Shown here: one piece after another, positions 7,391 to 13,879 of the stretch | Numbering within the stretch: position 1 is the stretch's first letter | How the letters are laid out: every line of letters starts with the position of its first letter | DNA from: Bacteroidota bacterium | GTDB lineage: Bacteria > Bacteroidota > Bacteroidia > Flavobacteriales_F > PHOS-HE28 | NCBI GenBank assembly: GCA_023430325.1 | Contig: JAEZAU010000077.1 | Span: 1 to 13,889, forward strand | DNA length: 13,889 nucleotides | Direction of reading: 5' to 3' | The notes under the pieces: model-generated | What the model was told of the DNA's origin: nothing | The model's input: the letters and a program-made list of their open reading frames with translations, nothing else | Database searches by the model: none | Translations under genes and position numbers: made by a program

Positions 7391-7484
7391 TTTGGGCGGG
7401 AGCTGATCAGGTCGCGTCCTTCGCTATTACTCCTCCCCCGCTTCAGGCGCGGGGTTGCGGGGTAGCCGCTGCGGCCGCTAACGC
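7391..7484 (-). repeat. F1-like intergenic repeat, middle copy
   Basis: Read on the minus strand it starts GCGTTAGCGGCCGCAGCGG, passes CTACCCCGC, a core, GGAGTAATAGCGAAGGACGCGACC, and ends CCCGCCCAAA. This follows the order of the F1 copies at 79 and 13639 but is more diverged. The core hairpin is CCCCGC against GCGGGG with a 7-nt loop. It occupies most of the gap after the exporter stop at 7377. Its head lies in a perfect 10-bp inverted repeat (7481-7490 with 7524-7533) shared with the head of the F2 copy. Confidence 0.6.
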
Positions 7485-7529
7485 AGATCCATTCTCGCTA
7501 CAGAAGATCCCTTTCCTATTGCAGGATCT

Positions 7530-7616
7530 GCGTAAGTGGCGCAGGTGGAAAGCCCGGAGCCGCCTTAGCGGCGAGGACTTGCAGCCGCAGCCACGCCCTG
7601 ATGTGTATTCGCCCAT
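7530..7616 (+). repeat. F2 intergenic repeat, middle copy
   Basis: Shares GCGTAAGTGGCG, GG-GGAAAGCCCG, a variable core, GAGGACTTGCAGCCG-AGCCACGCCCTGA and ATTC-CCCA with the copy at 13753-13842. Its core is a perfect hairpin, GCCGC (7559-7563), CTTA, GCGGC (7568-7572). The hairpin at 13782-13796 has a different sequence. It lies between two convergent genes, downstream of both stop codons. A 77-codon open frame across it is not supported as a gene. Confidence 0.8.
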
Positions 7617-7660
7617 ATGACGGATGCACTTCGATCGGAGGCCAACTGACCACTGCTCAT

Positions 7661-9043
7661 TCAGAGCAACATCCCCACAATGGTCGCGCTCAATAACGAT
7701 GCGAGCGTACCCCCGAGCAAGGCGCGGAAGCCGAATTCGCTAAGCCATTCGCGCCGGCTTGGTGCAAGCGATCCGATACCGCCGATCTGTATTCCGATGC
7801 TCGCGAAGTTGGCAAAACCACAGAGCATGTACGTGGCCATCACCACGGATCGGGCGTGCGTGAACGCGTTCTGGGCCTTCAAGGTGGCGAGGCTCTCGTA
7901 ACCAACGAACTCACTTGCGATGATCTTCTCACCCACGAGCCGTCCTGTAAGCGTAATGTCCTCGGCTCCCACCCCGATCAGCCACATGAGCGGCGCAAAG
8001 AGGTAACCCAGAATGAATTCCAGCGAGAACGCCTGGAAGTTCCCGTTGGAGACCTGCGCCACCCATGTGTTGATATCCAGCACATCGCCGATCTTGATGA
8101 ACACGTAATTGGCCATGGCGATGAAGGCGAAGAACACCAGGAGCATGGCACCAACGTTCACCGCGAGCTTCAGGCCTTCAGTGGTGCCCTTGGCCATGGC
8201 ATCAAGAAAATTGGTGCCGACCTTTTCCATGCTCACTGTGATCTTTTGATCGATGGTCTCTGTCTGGGGAAAAAGGATCTTGGAGACCACCACAGCGCCG
8301 GGTGCGGCCATAACGCTGGCGGTGAGCAGATGCTTTGCGAAGAAGAGGCGCTGCATGGGATCATCGCCACCGAGGAAACCTACGTATGCGGCCAGCACAC
8401 CGCCAGCAACGGTGGCCATGCCGGCCGTCATCACCAAGAATATCTCCGATCGGTTCATCTTGTCCAGATACGCCTTGATCATGAGAGGTGCTTCTGTCTG
8501 GCCAAGGAATATGTTGCCTGCGGTGGCGAGGCTTTCGGCACCGCTCAAACGCATGGTCCTGTTCAATGCCCAGGCCAGTGCGTAGACCACTTTCTGGATG
8601 ATGTTGAGGTAGAAAAGGACGCTGGTGAGCGCTGAAAAAAAGATGATCGTCGGCAATATCTGCAGGGCGAAGATGAATCCGAAGCTCTTCACATTGAGCA
8701 GATCGCGGAACAGGAATTCACTGCCCACACGCGTAAAATCAAGCACCTTCACGAAAACCTTGCCCACGGTCTCAAAGAAGATCTGCATCCAGGGCACATA
8801 GAGTATCGCGAGGGCCAGGGCGAATTGGAAGGCAAGGCCGATCCCTACCACGCGCCAATCCACATGACGTCGTTTCGCGCTGAAGATCCATGCGATAGCT
8901 ACGATCGAAAAGATGCCCAGAACACCGCGCAACAAGGTGATGATCTCAGGTCCGGTGGACCCTTCCGATCCAAGAGCCTGAGCGTTGGCCAACAATGGCA
9001 GGAACAGGAACGATCCGGTTAAGGGGAACAGGCGATGGACCAT
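7661..9043 (-). CDS. CNT-family (NupC-like) nucleoside transporter
   Basis: A 460-aa concentrative nucleoside transporter that imports nucleosides with a cation. An N-terminal signal-peptide-like stretch (1-21, ending LLANA) is followed by the CNT fold. The first re-entrant loop has GQTEAP (181-186). The second nucleoside-contact region is GEKIIASEFVGY (371-382), a variant of the usual G-K---NEFVAY with Asn to Ser and Ala to Gly; Glu378 is kept. CGFANFASIGIQIGG (408-422) keeps the Asn and Ser that contact ribose in the Vibrio CNT structure. It lies 88 nt after the DUF151-UVR gene on the same strand. A 7-of-8 base match to the consensus -7 box (TACTTTTC) at 9068-9061 may give it its own promoter. 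Nucleoside selectivity is not resolved. Confidence 0.93.
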   Translation of the reverse strand: MVHRLFPLTGSFLFLPLLANAQALGSEGSTGPEIITLLRGVLGIFSIVAIAWIFSAKRRHVDWRVVGIGLAFQFALALAILYVPWMQIFFETVGKVFVKVLDFTRVGSEFLFRDLLNVKSFGFIFALQILPTIIFFSALTSVLFYLNIIQKVVYALAWALNRTMRLSGAESLATAGNIFLGQTEAPLMIKAYLDKMNRSEIFLVMTAGMATVAGGVLAAYVGFLGGDDPMQRLFFAKHLLTASVMAAPGAVVVSKILFPQTETIDQKITVSMEKVGTNFLDAMAKGTTEGLKLAVNVGAMLLVFFAFIAMANYVFIKIGDVLDINTWVAQVSNGNFQAFSLEFILGYLFAPLMWLIGVGAEDITLTGRLVGEKIIASEFVGYESLATLKAQNAFTHARSVVMATYMLCGFANFASIGIQIGGIGSLAPSRREWLSEFGFRALLGGTLASLLSATIVGMLL

Positions 9044-9060
9044 GGATGGAAGATCGGCCT

Positions 9061-9068
9061 GAAAAGTA
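9061..9068 (-). promoter_or_regulatory. Possible -7 box of the nucleoside transporter gene
   Basis: The minus strand reads TACTTTTC, one base off TAnnTTTG, 17 nt before the ATG at 9043. The distance resembles that of the box at 13854 and its ATG. No TTG element is visible at the -33 position, so the transporter may instead be read from the etf transcript. Confidence 0.3.
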
Positions 9069-9131
9069 AGTTTCGTTGTCCGTTCCGGATAATCGGGATC
9101 GGAAGAATTCCTGACAACCGATCACTTGGGA

Positions 9132-9716
9132 TCAGTTGCTGCCTTCACGACGCTTGATCTCATCGCGCAACTTCGAGGCCCTTTCATAGTCCTCATGGTC
9201 CAGGGCTTCCTGCAACTGGGTGCGCAATTCTTCCAGGCTGTTGGCGCCAACGGCCTTTCTGCCCTTGCTCTTTTGAGGTTCGGCCTGTTCGGTGGCTTCT
9301 TCGCCCTCTTCCACCTTCAGGCCTGCGGCACTGAGAATGAACTCATACGTATGTATCGGGCATTGAAAGCGTAGAGCCAGGGCGATGGCATCGCTGCTGC
9401 GCGCATCTATCTCTATCTCCTTCCCGTCCTGCTCCACCACCAGTTTCGCATGGAAGATGCCTTCCACCAGATCATTGATGATGACCTCCTTCATGGTGAT
9501 GCCCAGGATATCGGAGACGTTCTTGAACAGATCGTGCGTGAGAGGGCGTGCGGGTTTGATGTTCTCCACCTGTATGGCAATGGCCTGTGCCTCCACGCCA
9601 CCGATGATGATGGGCAGGCGACGGTCACCTTCCACCTCGGACAAGATCAGAGCATATGCACCCGCGTGGGTGTGACTATAGGTGATCCTGAGGAATCGCA
9701 GCTCGACCTTCTCCAT
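9132..9716 (-). CDS. Bifunctional nuclease family (DUF151) protein with UVR motif
   Basis: A 194-aa protein with two parts. Residues 1-130 are a DUF151 (bifunctional nuclease, IPR003729) domain, seen in LPIIIGGVEAQAIA (34-47), ARPLTHDLF (56-64), GIFHAKLVV (86-94) and EIDARSSDAIALALR (102-116). A charged linker (131-158) leads to a UvrB/UvrC-type UVR motif (about 160-190) with LEELRTQLQEALDHEDYERA and SKLRDEIK. Plant homologues of DUF151 have reported DNase/RNase activity; activity in bacteria is poorly established. UVR motifs mediate helix-pair contacts in UvrB-UvrC and in Clp adaptors, so a protein-binding tail is inferred. The start is ATG 9716. It lies 123 nt after etfA on the same strand, with no clear promoter between. 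Confidence 0.92.
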   Translation of the reverse strand: MEKVELRFLRITYSHTHAGAYALILSEVEGDRRLPIIIGGVEAQAIAIQVENIKPARPLTHDLFKNVSDILGITMKEVIINDLVEGIFHAKLVVEQDGKEIEIDARSSDAIALALRFQCPIHTYEFILSAAGLKVEEGEEATEQAEPQKSKGRKAVGANSLEELRTQLQEALDHEDYERASKLRDEIKRREGSN

Positions 9717-9839
9717 ACGTTATCCGACTTCGCTTACTATTCGTGCCGATCGGCTGTTGGAACGGGCATCGAAGATACGCGAACCGGCCTCTGCATGGAA
9801 GTGTGCGCCGATCATCTTTCCAATGCGGTCTTTTGCCTG

Positions 9840-10793
9840 TCAGCGCTCAGCATTCAACTTTTTGGCCGCTTCGATCAGTTTGGGGAGCACCTCGAACGCA
9901 TCGCCCACGATACCATAGTCGGCCGCTTTGAAGAACGGTGCTTCTGGATCCTTGTTGATCACTGCGATCACCTTGCTGCCGTTCACGCCTGCCAGATGTT
10001 GGATGGCTCCGCTGATGCCGATGGCGATATAACAATTCGGGCGAATGGCGACACCCGTCTGGCCTACGTGTTCATGGTGAGGGCGCCAGTGCATATCGGC
10101 CACCGGGCGGCTGCACGCGGTGGCGGCGCCGAGTTCCTTTGCCAGTTCTTCCACCGGTCCCCAATGTTCAGGGCCTTTCATTCCGCGGCCCGCACTCACC
10201 ACGATCTGTGCTTCAGGCAATGGAATTCCAGCTCCGGCCTTGCGCACCTCCTTCACTATGATATCGGCCTTGCCAAGGTCTCCACTGTACTCTTCCACTG
10301 TTGCCTTTCCATCACCCTTTGCGATCGGGATCGAATTGGGCATGAGGCTGATGATCTTCACCGGGCTTGAGACCTTCACCCAGGCCTTGGCCTTTCCGCT
10401 GAAGACATTGCGCTGCACTTCAAAACCCTCTGCCGAAGGCAGTGAGATGGCTCCAGCGACATGACCGGCCTTCAAGCGGGCCGCCAGTCGCGGCGCCACC
10501 GCTTTTCCGGTGCCATCGTGAACGCACACGATCACCTGAGCGTTCTCCTTCTGCGCCACATCAGTGACCAGACGGCTCAATTGGCGGCCGTCCACTGCCG
10601 ATATCGATCGGGCTACGATGACCTTCTGTGCTCCTTGAGCACCAAGCTGTTCAAGGCCACCGGCATTGCCGAACGTGACTGCGGTGACCGATCCACCTGA
10701 CTGAGCAGCAATGCTCTTCGCATAAGTAACGGCTTCCATGGCCGACCGTGGTATCCGATCACCCTGTGTGTCTATGAAGACAAGTACGCTCAT
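9840..10793 (-). CDS. etfA: Electron transfer flavoprotein, alpha subunit
   Basis: A 317-aa FAD-binding subunit of the soluble ETF dimer, which takes electrons from acyl-CoA and other dehydrogenases and passes them on toward quinone. The N-terminal domain I spans 1-185. The C-terminal FAD domain has GRGMKG (202-207), SRPVADMHWRPHHEHVGQTG (228-247), the family signature CYIAIGISGAIQHLAG (254-269), INKDPEAP (279-286) and ADYGIVGD (291-298). Length is typical. It follows etfB after 23 nt, in the usual order. No ETF:quinone oxidoreductase gene lies in the window, so the electron acceptor must be encoded elsewhere. Nothing in the sequence clearly argues for the bifurcating type. Confidence 0.97.
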   Translation of the reverse strand: MSVLVFIDTQGDRIPRSAMEAVTYAKSIAAQSGGSVTAVTFGNAGGLEQLGAQGAQKVIVARSISAVDGRQLSRLVTDVAQKENAQVIVCVHDGTGKAVAPRLAARLKAGHVAGAISLPSAEGFEVQRNVFSGKAKAWVKVSSPVKIISLMPNSIPIAKGDGKATVEEYSGDLGKADIIVKEVRKAGAGIPLPEAQIVVSAGRGMKGPEHWGPVEELAKELGAATACSRPVADMHWRPHHEHVGQTGVAIRPNCYIAIGISGAIQHLAGVNGSKVIAVINKDPEAPFFKAADYGIVGDAFEVLPKLIEAAKKLNAER

Positions 10794-10816
10794 TTCAGTT
10801 CGTTCAGATTTTCAGA

Positions 10817-11557
10817 TCAGATCACTTTCGCTTCGGTGTGGAGCATTTCGATGAGCTTGCCCGCATCTTCTGCAGGTATCATCTTCACCGCACCTTTCGA
10901 CGGCGGCAACTCAAAGCGTACGGTGGCCGCCACTTGATCGGTCTGGGCAGCTGGCACCACGGTAAGGGGTTTTGTTCGCGCGGCCATGATGCCGCGCATA
11001 TTGGGGATCCGTTGTTCGGCCATGCCTTTGGCCGCGCTGAGACAGAGTGGAAGTGATGCTTCCAACACTTCAACACCACCAGGAATATCGCGTTCGATCG
11101 TGGCCGTGGTCCCGTTCACGTCCAGTTTGCTCACCAACGGAACGTAAGGCATATCAAGCAGTTCGGCCACCATGCCGCCGACCTGTCCACCGTTATGATC
11201 GATGGTCTCCTTTCCGGCCAGGATCAGATCAAAGTTCTTGTCCTTCGCATAAGCAGCGATCTGTTCGGCCACCTGCAACGCTTCGGTGGGTTGTGCATCG
11301 ATCCGCACCGCTTCATCCGCGCCGATCGCAAGGCCCTTCCGGATGGTGGCTTCGGTATCTGCGCCGCCTACTGTGATGGTGGTCACCGTGCCGCCTGCAG
11401 CTTCCTTCAATTCCAACGCACGCACCAGCGCATACCACTCGTCATACGGATTCACAATGAACTGCACGCCATTGGCATCGAACCGGGTGTTGCCATCGGT
11501 GAAAGCGATACGCGCTGTGGTATCGGGCACCTGGCTCAGTAATACTAGGATCTTCAT
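10817..11557 (-). CDS. etfB: Electron transfer flavoprotein, beta subunit
   Basis: A 246-aa AMP-binding partner of EtfA. Visible family features are NPYDEWYAL (36-44), the nucleotide-binding stretch LILAGKETIDHNGGQVGG (111-128), and RIPNMRGIMAAR (183-194) of the recognition-loop region. The ATG at 11557 is preceded by purine-rich GAAAAGAG and, 35 nt upstream, by a perfect -7 box (11599-11592). It is therefore probably the first gene of the etfB-etfA-DUF151-transporter run. It is divergent from the small lipoprotein gene at 11759. Confidence 0.97.
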   Translation of the reverse strand: MKILVLLSQVPDTTARIAFTDGNTRFDANGVQFIVNPYDEWYALVRALELKEAAGGTVTTITVGGADTEATIRKGLAIGADEAVRIDAQPTEALQVAEQIAAYAKDKNFDLILAGKETIDHNGGQVGGMVAELLDMPYVPLVSKLDVNGTTATIERDIPGGVEVLEASLPLCLSAAKGMAEQRIPNMRGIMAARTKPLTVVPAAQTDQVAATVRFELPPSKGAVKMIPAEDAGKLIEMLHTEAKVI

Positions 11558-11591
11558 CTCTTTTCACCGCCACACGTTCGCAACGGGGCCG

Positions 11592-11599
11592 CAAACTTA
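11592..11599 (-). promoter_or_regulatory. -7 box of the etfBA operon promoter
   Basis: The minus strand reads TAAGTTTG, matching TAnnTTTG in full, 35 nt before the etfB ATG. The expected transcript leader would be about 28 nt. The upstream TTG at the right distance is not seen; the nearest TTG is about 10 nt away, so the -33 part is weak. The divergent gap 11558-11758 shows no comparable box for the plus-strand gene. Confidence 0.5.
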
Positions 11600-11758
11600 A
11601 CAACCGCGGCAAGAGAACTCGTGGGGTAAGTGTACCACAGGTCGTGTATGGCCATCAGCAAGCCCAAGCGCACCGTAGATCGATCACCGTGATGGACAGC
11701 AGGTCATGGCGTGATGATCGCTCGGTACGGATCCGCCATCACCGCACCACCACCTTAC

Positions 11759-12343
11759 ATGAGCAGACCGGTACTACTTCTTTTGCTGCTTTTTCCATTC
11801 GCTTCGTGTTCATTCACAAGCGGACTCGCCCACAAGAACAAGTCGCAACGGCTCAGGCATGATCTGGCAACACGTGCATTCGATAGGCCTGTTCCAGAGA
11901 TCGAAGCTGAAGAAGATCATACTTCAGGGGATAGAACGACCTATCTGGTGGCCCTGTCCGAAACATTGACACCCATTGATGGGACGGACCGCTCGGAACT
12001 TCCTTCAAGCCTTGTTCTACCGGAAAAGAAGAAGAGCGTGCTTCCGCCGTCAGCTGCTCAGCGGAAGATGGAAGGAAAAGTGATCACACCACGGCATGAC
12101 CGGGGCAACACACCGATCATCGGCTCTATTCCGGTGCCACAGGACAGAGGAGTGGCATACAGAGGCTTGGATGAAGCGTTGAAAATGATGACCTCGGGCC
12201 TCATGGTGTTGCTTCCGCTCGCATTCATCCTGGTCATCTCCAAGCCCGCGAGCGATCGGCTTCGCATCGAAAGGGACAGGACAGCCATGGTGATCGCTGC
12301 TGGATCTGCCCTTGCCGCGCTCGTGGCATTGGCTATGATATGA
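11759..12343 (+). CDS. Small lipoprotein with two C-terminal membrane segments, function unknown
   Basis: A 194-aa protein I do not recognise. The start at ATG 11759 gives a textbook lipoprotein signal, MSRPVLLLLLLFPFASC, with Cys17 as the lipid site; an in-frame ATG 16 codons earlier would bury it. Residues 25-135 are polar, low in aromatic residues and probably disordered, with a KKK run at 90-92. Two hydrophobic segments follow (about 144-161 and 175-194) with a basic loop, KPASDRLRIERDR, between them. By the positive-inside rule that loop is cytoplasmic, so both the lipid anchor and the C-terminus would sit on the periplasmic face. The gene ends 28 nt before the YihY-family gene on the same strand, suggesting co-transcription. 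Confidence 0.7.
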   Translation: MSRPVLLLLLLFPFASCSFTSGLAHKNKSQRLRHDLATRAFDRPVPEIEAEEDHTSGDRTTYLVALSETLTPIDGTDRSELPSSLVLPEKKKSVLPPSAAQRKMEGKVITPRHDRGNTPIIGSIPVPQDRGVAYRGLDEALKMMTSGLMVLLPLAFILVISKPASDRLRIERDRTAMVIAAGSALAALVALAMI

Positions 12344-12371
12344 GCTGGCCTATAACGGACCATTATTCCAT

Positions 12372-13472
12372 ATGGCAGAGAAGCAAAGTCCCCCGAAAAA
12401 AGATTGGAAGGAATTGAAGTTGGCCGGCAAGGCCAAAAGGGTCTTATCCGATTCAGGGCGCTACCTGAAACTCACCTTCAAGGCGTTTAGCAATGACAAT
12501 ACGTTCGAATTAGGAGCTGCGCTGGCCTATTACACCATCTTCTCGATCGTACCGCTCCTTGTGGTCATCATCTCGGTGACAGGTTTCATTTATGGACAGG
12601 ATGCTGTGGAAGGCCGTCTGTTCAACGAATTGAACGATCTTGTAGGCGCGGACACCGCGGCCGCGCTTGAAGACATGCTGGCCAATGCGCAGATGAGCGG
12701 CAAGACCATCTGGGCAACCATCATCGGTGTGGTCACTCTTGTGCTCGGTGCCACCACGGTGTTCAATTCGCTCAAGAATTCCATGAACCGGATCTGGGGC
12801 ATTCAGCCGCGGCCAAAAAGCTCCATCCTGGCCATGTTGAAGAGCCGTGCCACCGCATTCTCCCTTGTGCTCGGCATGGGCTTCCTGCTCGTGGTCAGCT
12901 TCGCGGTGAACGCCATGGTGCTCGGTTTTTCGGAGCACCTGGTGGACATTCTGCCCGGCATCACCGGTTACCTGGTCACAGGCCTCACCATGCTGCTCAC
13001 GTTCAGCTTCACCACCGCGGTATTCGCCACCCTGTTCAAGTTCGTGGGTGATGCAAGGCCGCTCTGGAAGGATGTGATCCCCGGGGCCATGTTCACCACC
13101 ATTCTTTTCGGCATCGGCAAGTGGCTCATCGCCCTGTACTTCAACAAGGCCGAACCCGCCAGTACGTTCGGCGCAGCAGCGGGATTGATCTCACTTCTGC
13201 TCTGGACCGCTTACAGTTCACAGATCTATTTCCTCGGTTGCGAATTCACTTATGTGTGGGCGCAGGAACATGGCCGTCCGATAAAGCCGACCAAACAGGC
13301 CGTACGCGTGGTGCAGCAGGAGGTCGTGGTCGATCGAGGCAAGGTGGTGGAGAAGCGCACCAAGGACGATGAGCTGGACAAAGTGCGCAAGGAGTGCGAT
13401 GACGCCGCTGCCGCGAAGGGAGAGGATTGTGACATGGACGAGTTCCAGAAGCAGCGGAAGAAGAGCGCGTAG
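12372..13472 (+). CDS. YihY/BrkB-family inner-membrane protein
   Basis: A 366-aa polytopic protein of the YihY/virulence factor BrkB family (PF03631). Family landmarks are the N-terminal ALAYYTIFSIVPLL (50-63), NSLKNSMNRIWGI (132-144), DARPLWKDVIPGA (227-239) and the final membrane region STFGAAAGLISLLLWTAYSS (264-283) followed by GCEFTYVWA (289-297). About six membrane segments are visible. The name BrkB comes from Bordetella serum resistance, but the biochemical role of the family is unsettled, and the old label of ribonuclease BN is an error. A 60-residue highly charged C-terminal tail (about 306-366) is longer than the membrane core needs. It follows the small lipoprotein gene by 28 nt. 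No promoter of its own is visible. Confidence 0.92.
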   Translation: MAEKQSPPKKDWKELKLAGKAKRVLSDSGRYLKLTFKAFSNDNTFELGAALAYYTIFSIVPLLVVIISVTGFIYGQDAVEGRLFNELNDLVGADTAAALEDMLANAQMSGKTIWATIIGVVTLVLGATTVFNSLKNSMNRIWGIQPRPKSSILAMLKSRATAFSLVLGMGFLLVVSFAVNAMVLGFSEHLVDILPGITGYLVTGLTMLLTFSFTTAVFATLFKFVGDARPLWKDVIPGAMFTTILFGIGKWLIALYFNKAEPASTFGAAAGLISLLLWTAYSSQIYFLGCEFTYVWAQEHGRPIKPTKQAVRVVQQEVVVDRGKVVEKRTKDDELDKVRKECDDAAAAKGEDCDMDEFQKQRKKSA

Positions 13473-13479
13473 CGAATAT

Positions 13480-13561
13480 CCAATTTCCAATTTTCAATGT
13501 TCAATTATCAAGTCCGGTACTTGAGAATTGGATGTTGTTCATTGGCTATTGATCATTGTAT
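13480..13561. repeat. Inverted pair of heptad arrays beyond the yihY-family gene
   Basis: Five 7-base units of the form YCAAnnn (CCAATTT, CCAATTT, TCAATGT, TCAATTA, TCAAGTC) run from 13480 to 13514. Five units containing the reverse-complement core, RTTGnnn (ATTGGAT, GTTGTTC, ATTGGCT, ATTGATC, ATTGTAT), run from 13527 to 13561. At the centre CAATTATCAAGT (13502-13513) and ACTTGAGAATTG (13519-13530) form a 12-position stem with one mismatch and a 5-nt loop. The CAA/TTG phase is kept when the arms are aligned. It may act as a transcript end for the yihY-family gene, though no T-run follows. Confidence 0.5.
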
Positions 13562-13562
13562 T

Positions 13563-13639
13563 TGGGGCGTACCCCTTTGGGTCGGGCTATCCGCTGTAGT
13601 CCTCGCTACGCTGCGGGCTGCCGCTCCTATCCCTTACGC
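13563..13639 (-). repeat. F1 intergenic repeat, right copy
   Basis: The reverse complement reads GCGTAAGGGATAGGAGCGGC, AGCCCGC, a short core, GAGGACTACAGCGGATAGCC, CGACCC and a tail ending TACGCCCCAAA. It matches the left copy at 79-165 over nearly its whole length outside the core, in opposite orientation. The core, CGCAGCGTAGCG, is shorter than in the left copy and its possible stem is only 3 bp. It follows the heptad arrays after the yihY-family gene. Confidence 0.75.
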
Positions 13640-13674
13640 GCTCCGCAAAGCCAGATACATCACGTGAAGTCCAA

Positions 13675-13742
13675 GTCATTTCGGGCCTCACTAGGATCGC
13701 GAATATGCATCTACGCGATACCGGCTCAACGGCGGGAATGAC
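13675..13742. repeat. MITE-like palindromic segment in the F1/F2 spacer
   Basis: A 68-bp segment with terminal inverted repeats GTCATT (13675-13680) and AATGAC (13737-13742), and an inner perfect pair ATCGCG (13696-13701) and CGCGAT (13714-13719) flanked by GG and CC. The end sequence read from the right, GTCATTCCCGCC, resembles ends of small palindromic elements seen in many bacteria. It has no coding capacity. It accounts for much of why the right F1/F2 spacer (113 bp) is longer than the middle one (45 bp). No clear target duplication is visible. Confidence 0.4.
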
Positions 13743-13752
13743 GACCTGAGCT

Positions 13753-13842
13753 GCGTAAGTGGCGAAGGCGGAAAGCCCGCACGGCGCAGAGCGCCGGAGG
13801 ACTTGCAGCCGTAGCCACGCCCTGACAGGAATTCTCCCAATA
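13753..13842 (+). repeat. F2 intergenic repeat, right copy
   Basis: Matches the middle copy at 7530-7616 in head, GGCGGAAAGCCCG, GAGGACTTGCAGCCG, AGCCACGCCCTGA and the ATTC-CCCA end. The core is a perfect 6-bp hairpin, CGGCGC (13782-13787), AGA, GCGCCG (13791-13796). It ends about 12 bp before a -7 box, so it separates the yihY-family transcript from the next gene. Confidence 0.8.
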
Positions 13843-13853
13843 ACATCCACCGC

Positions 13854-13861
13854 TACCTTTG
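13854..13861 (+). promoter_or_regulatory. -7 box of the next gene
   Basis: TACCTTTG matches TAnnTTTG in full and is followed by GCCC, a context very common before gene starts in this phylum. The ATG at 13880 lies 18 nt downstream, giving a leader of roughly 12 nt. No TTG is present at the -33 distance. Confidence 0.55.
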
Positions 13862-13879
13862 CCCCTCATTTCAGCAAGC

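Noticed and set aside
7481..7533. Perfect 10-bp inverted repeat, considered as an intrinsic terminator for the exporter gene
   Set aside because: The arms are 33 bp apart with no T-run. They are better explained as the facing heads of the F1-like and F2 repeats.
7387..7620. 77-codon open frame between the AI-2E exporter and the nucleoside transporter
   Set aside because: It runs through the F1-like and F2 repeats, has a repeat-derived composition and no start signal. Open frames across GC-rich repeats are expected.
9720..9815. 31-codon minus-strand frame between etfA and the DUF151-UVR gene, starting ATG at 9815 and ending just before the next gene
   Set aside because: It has no recognisable domain, ribosome site or promoter. 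It also continues the etfA frame past its stop, but 41 open codons after a stop is not significant and EtfA already has its normal C-terminus.
11644..11862. 72-codon plus-strand frame overlapping the small lipoprotein gene
   Set aside because: It is out of frame with the lipoprotein, which has a clear signal peptide and lipobox, and is best explained as a shadow.
13473..13879. CRISPR array suggested by repeated motifs in a 407-nt gene-free stretch
   Set aside because: The units are 7 bp or about 80-90 bp and inverted, without equal spacers or cas genes.
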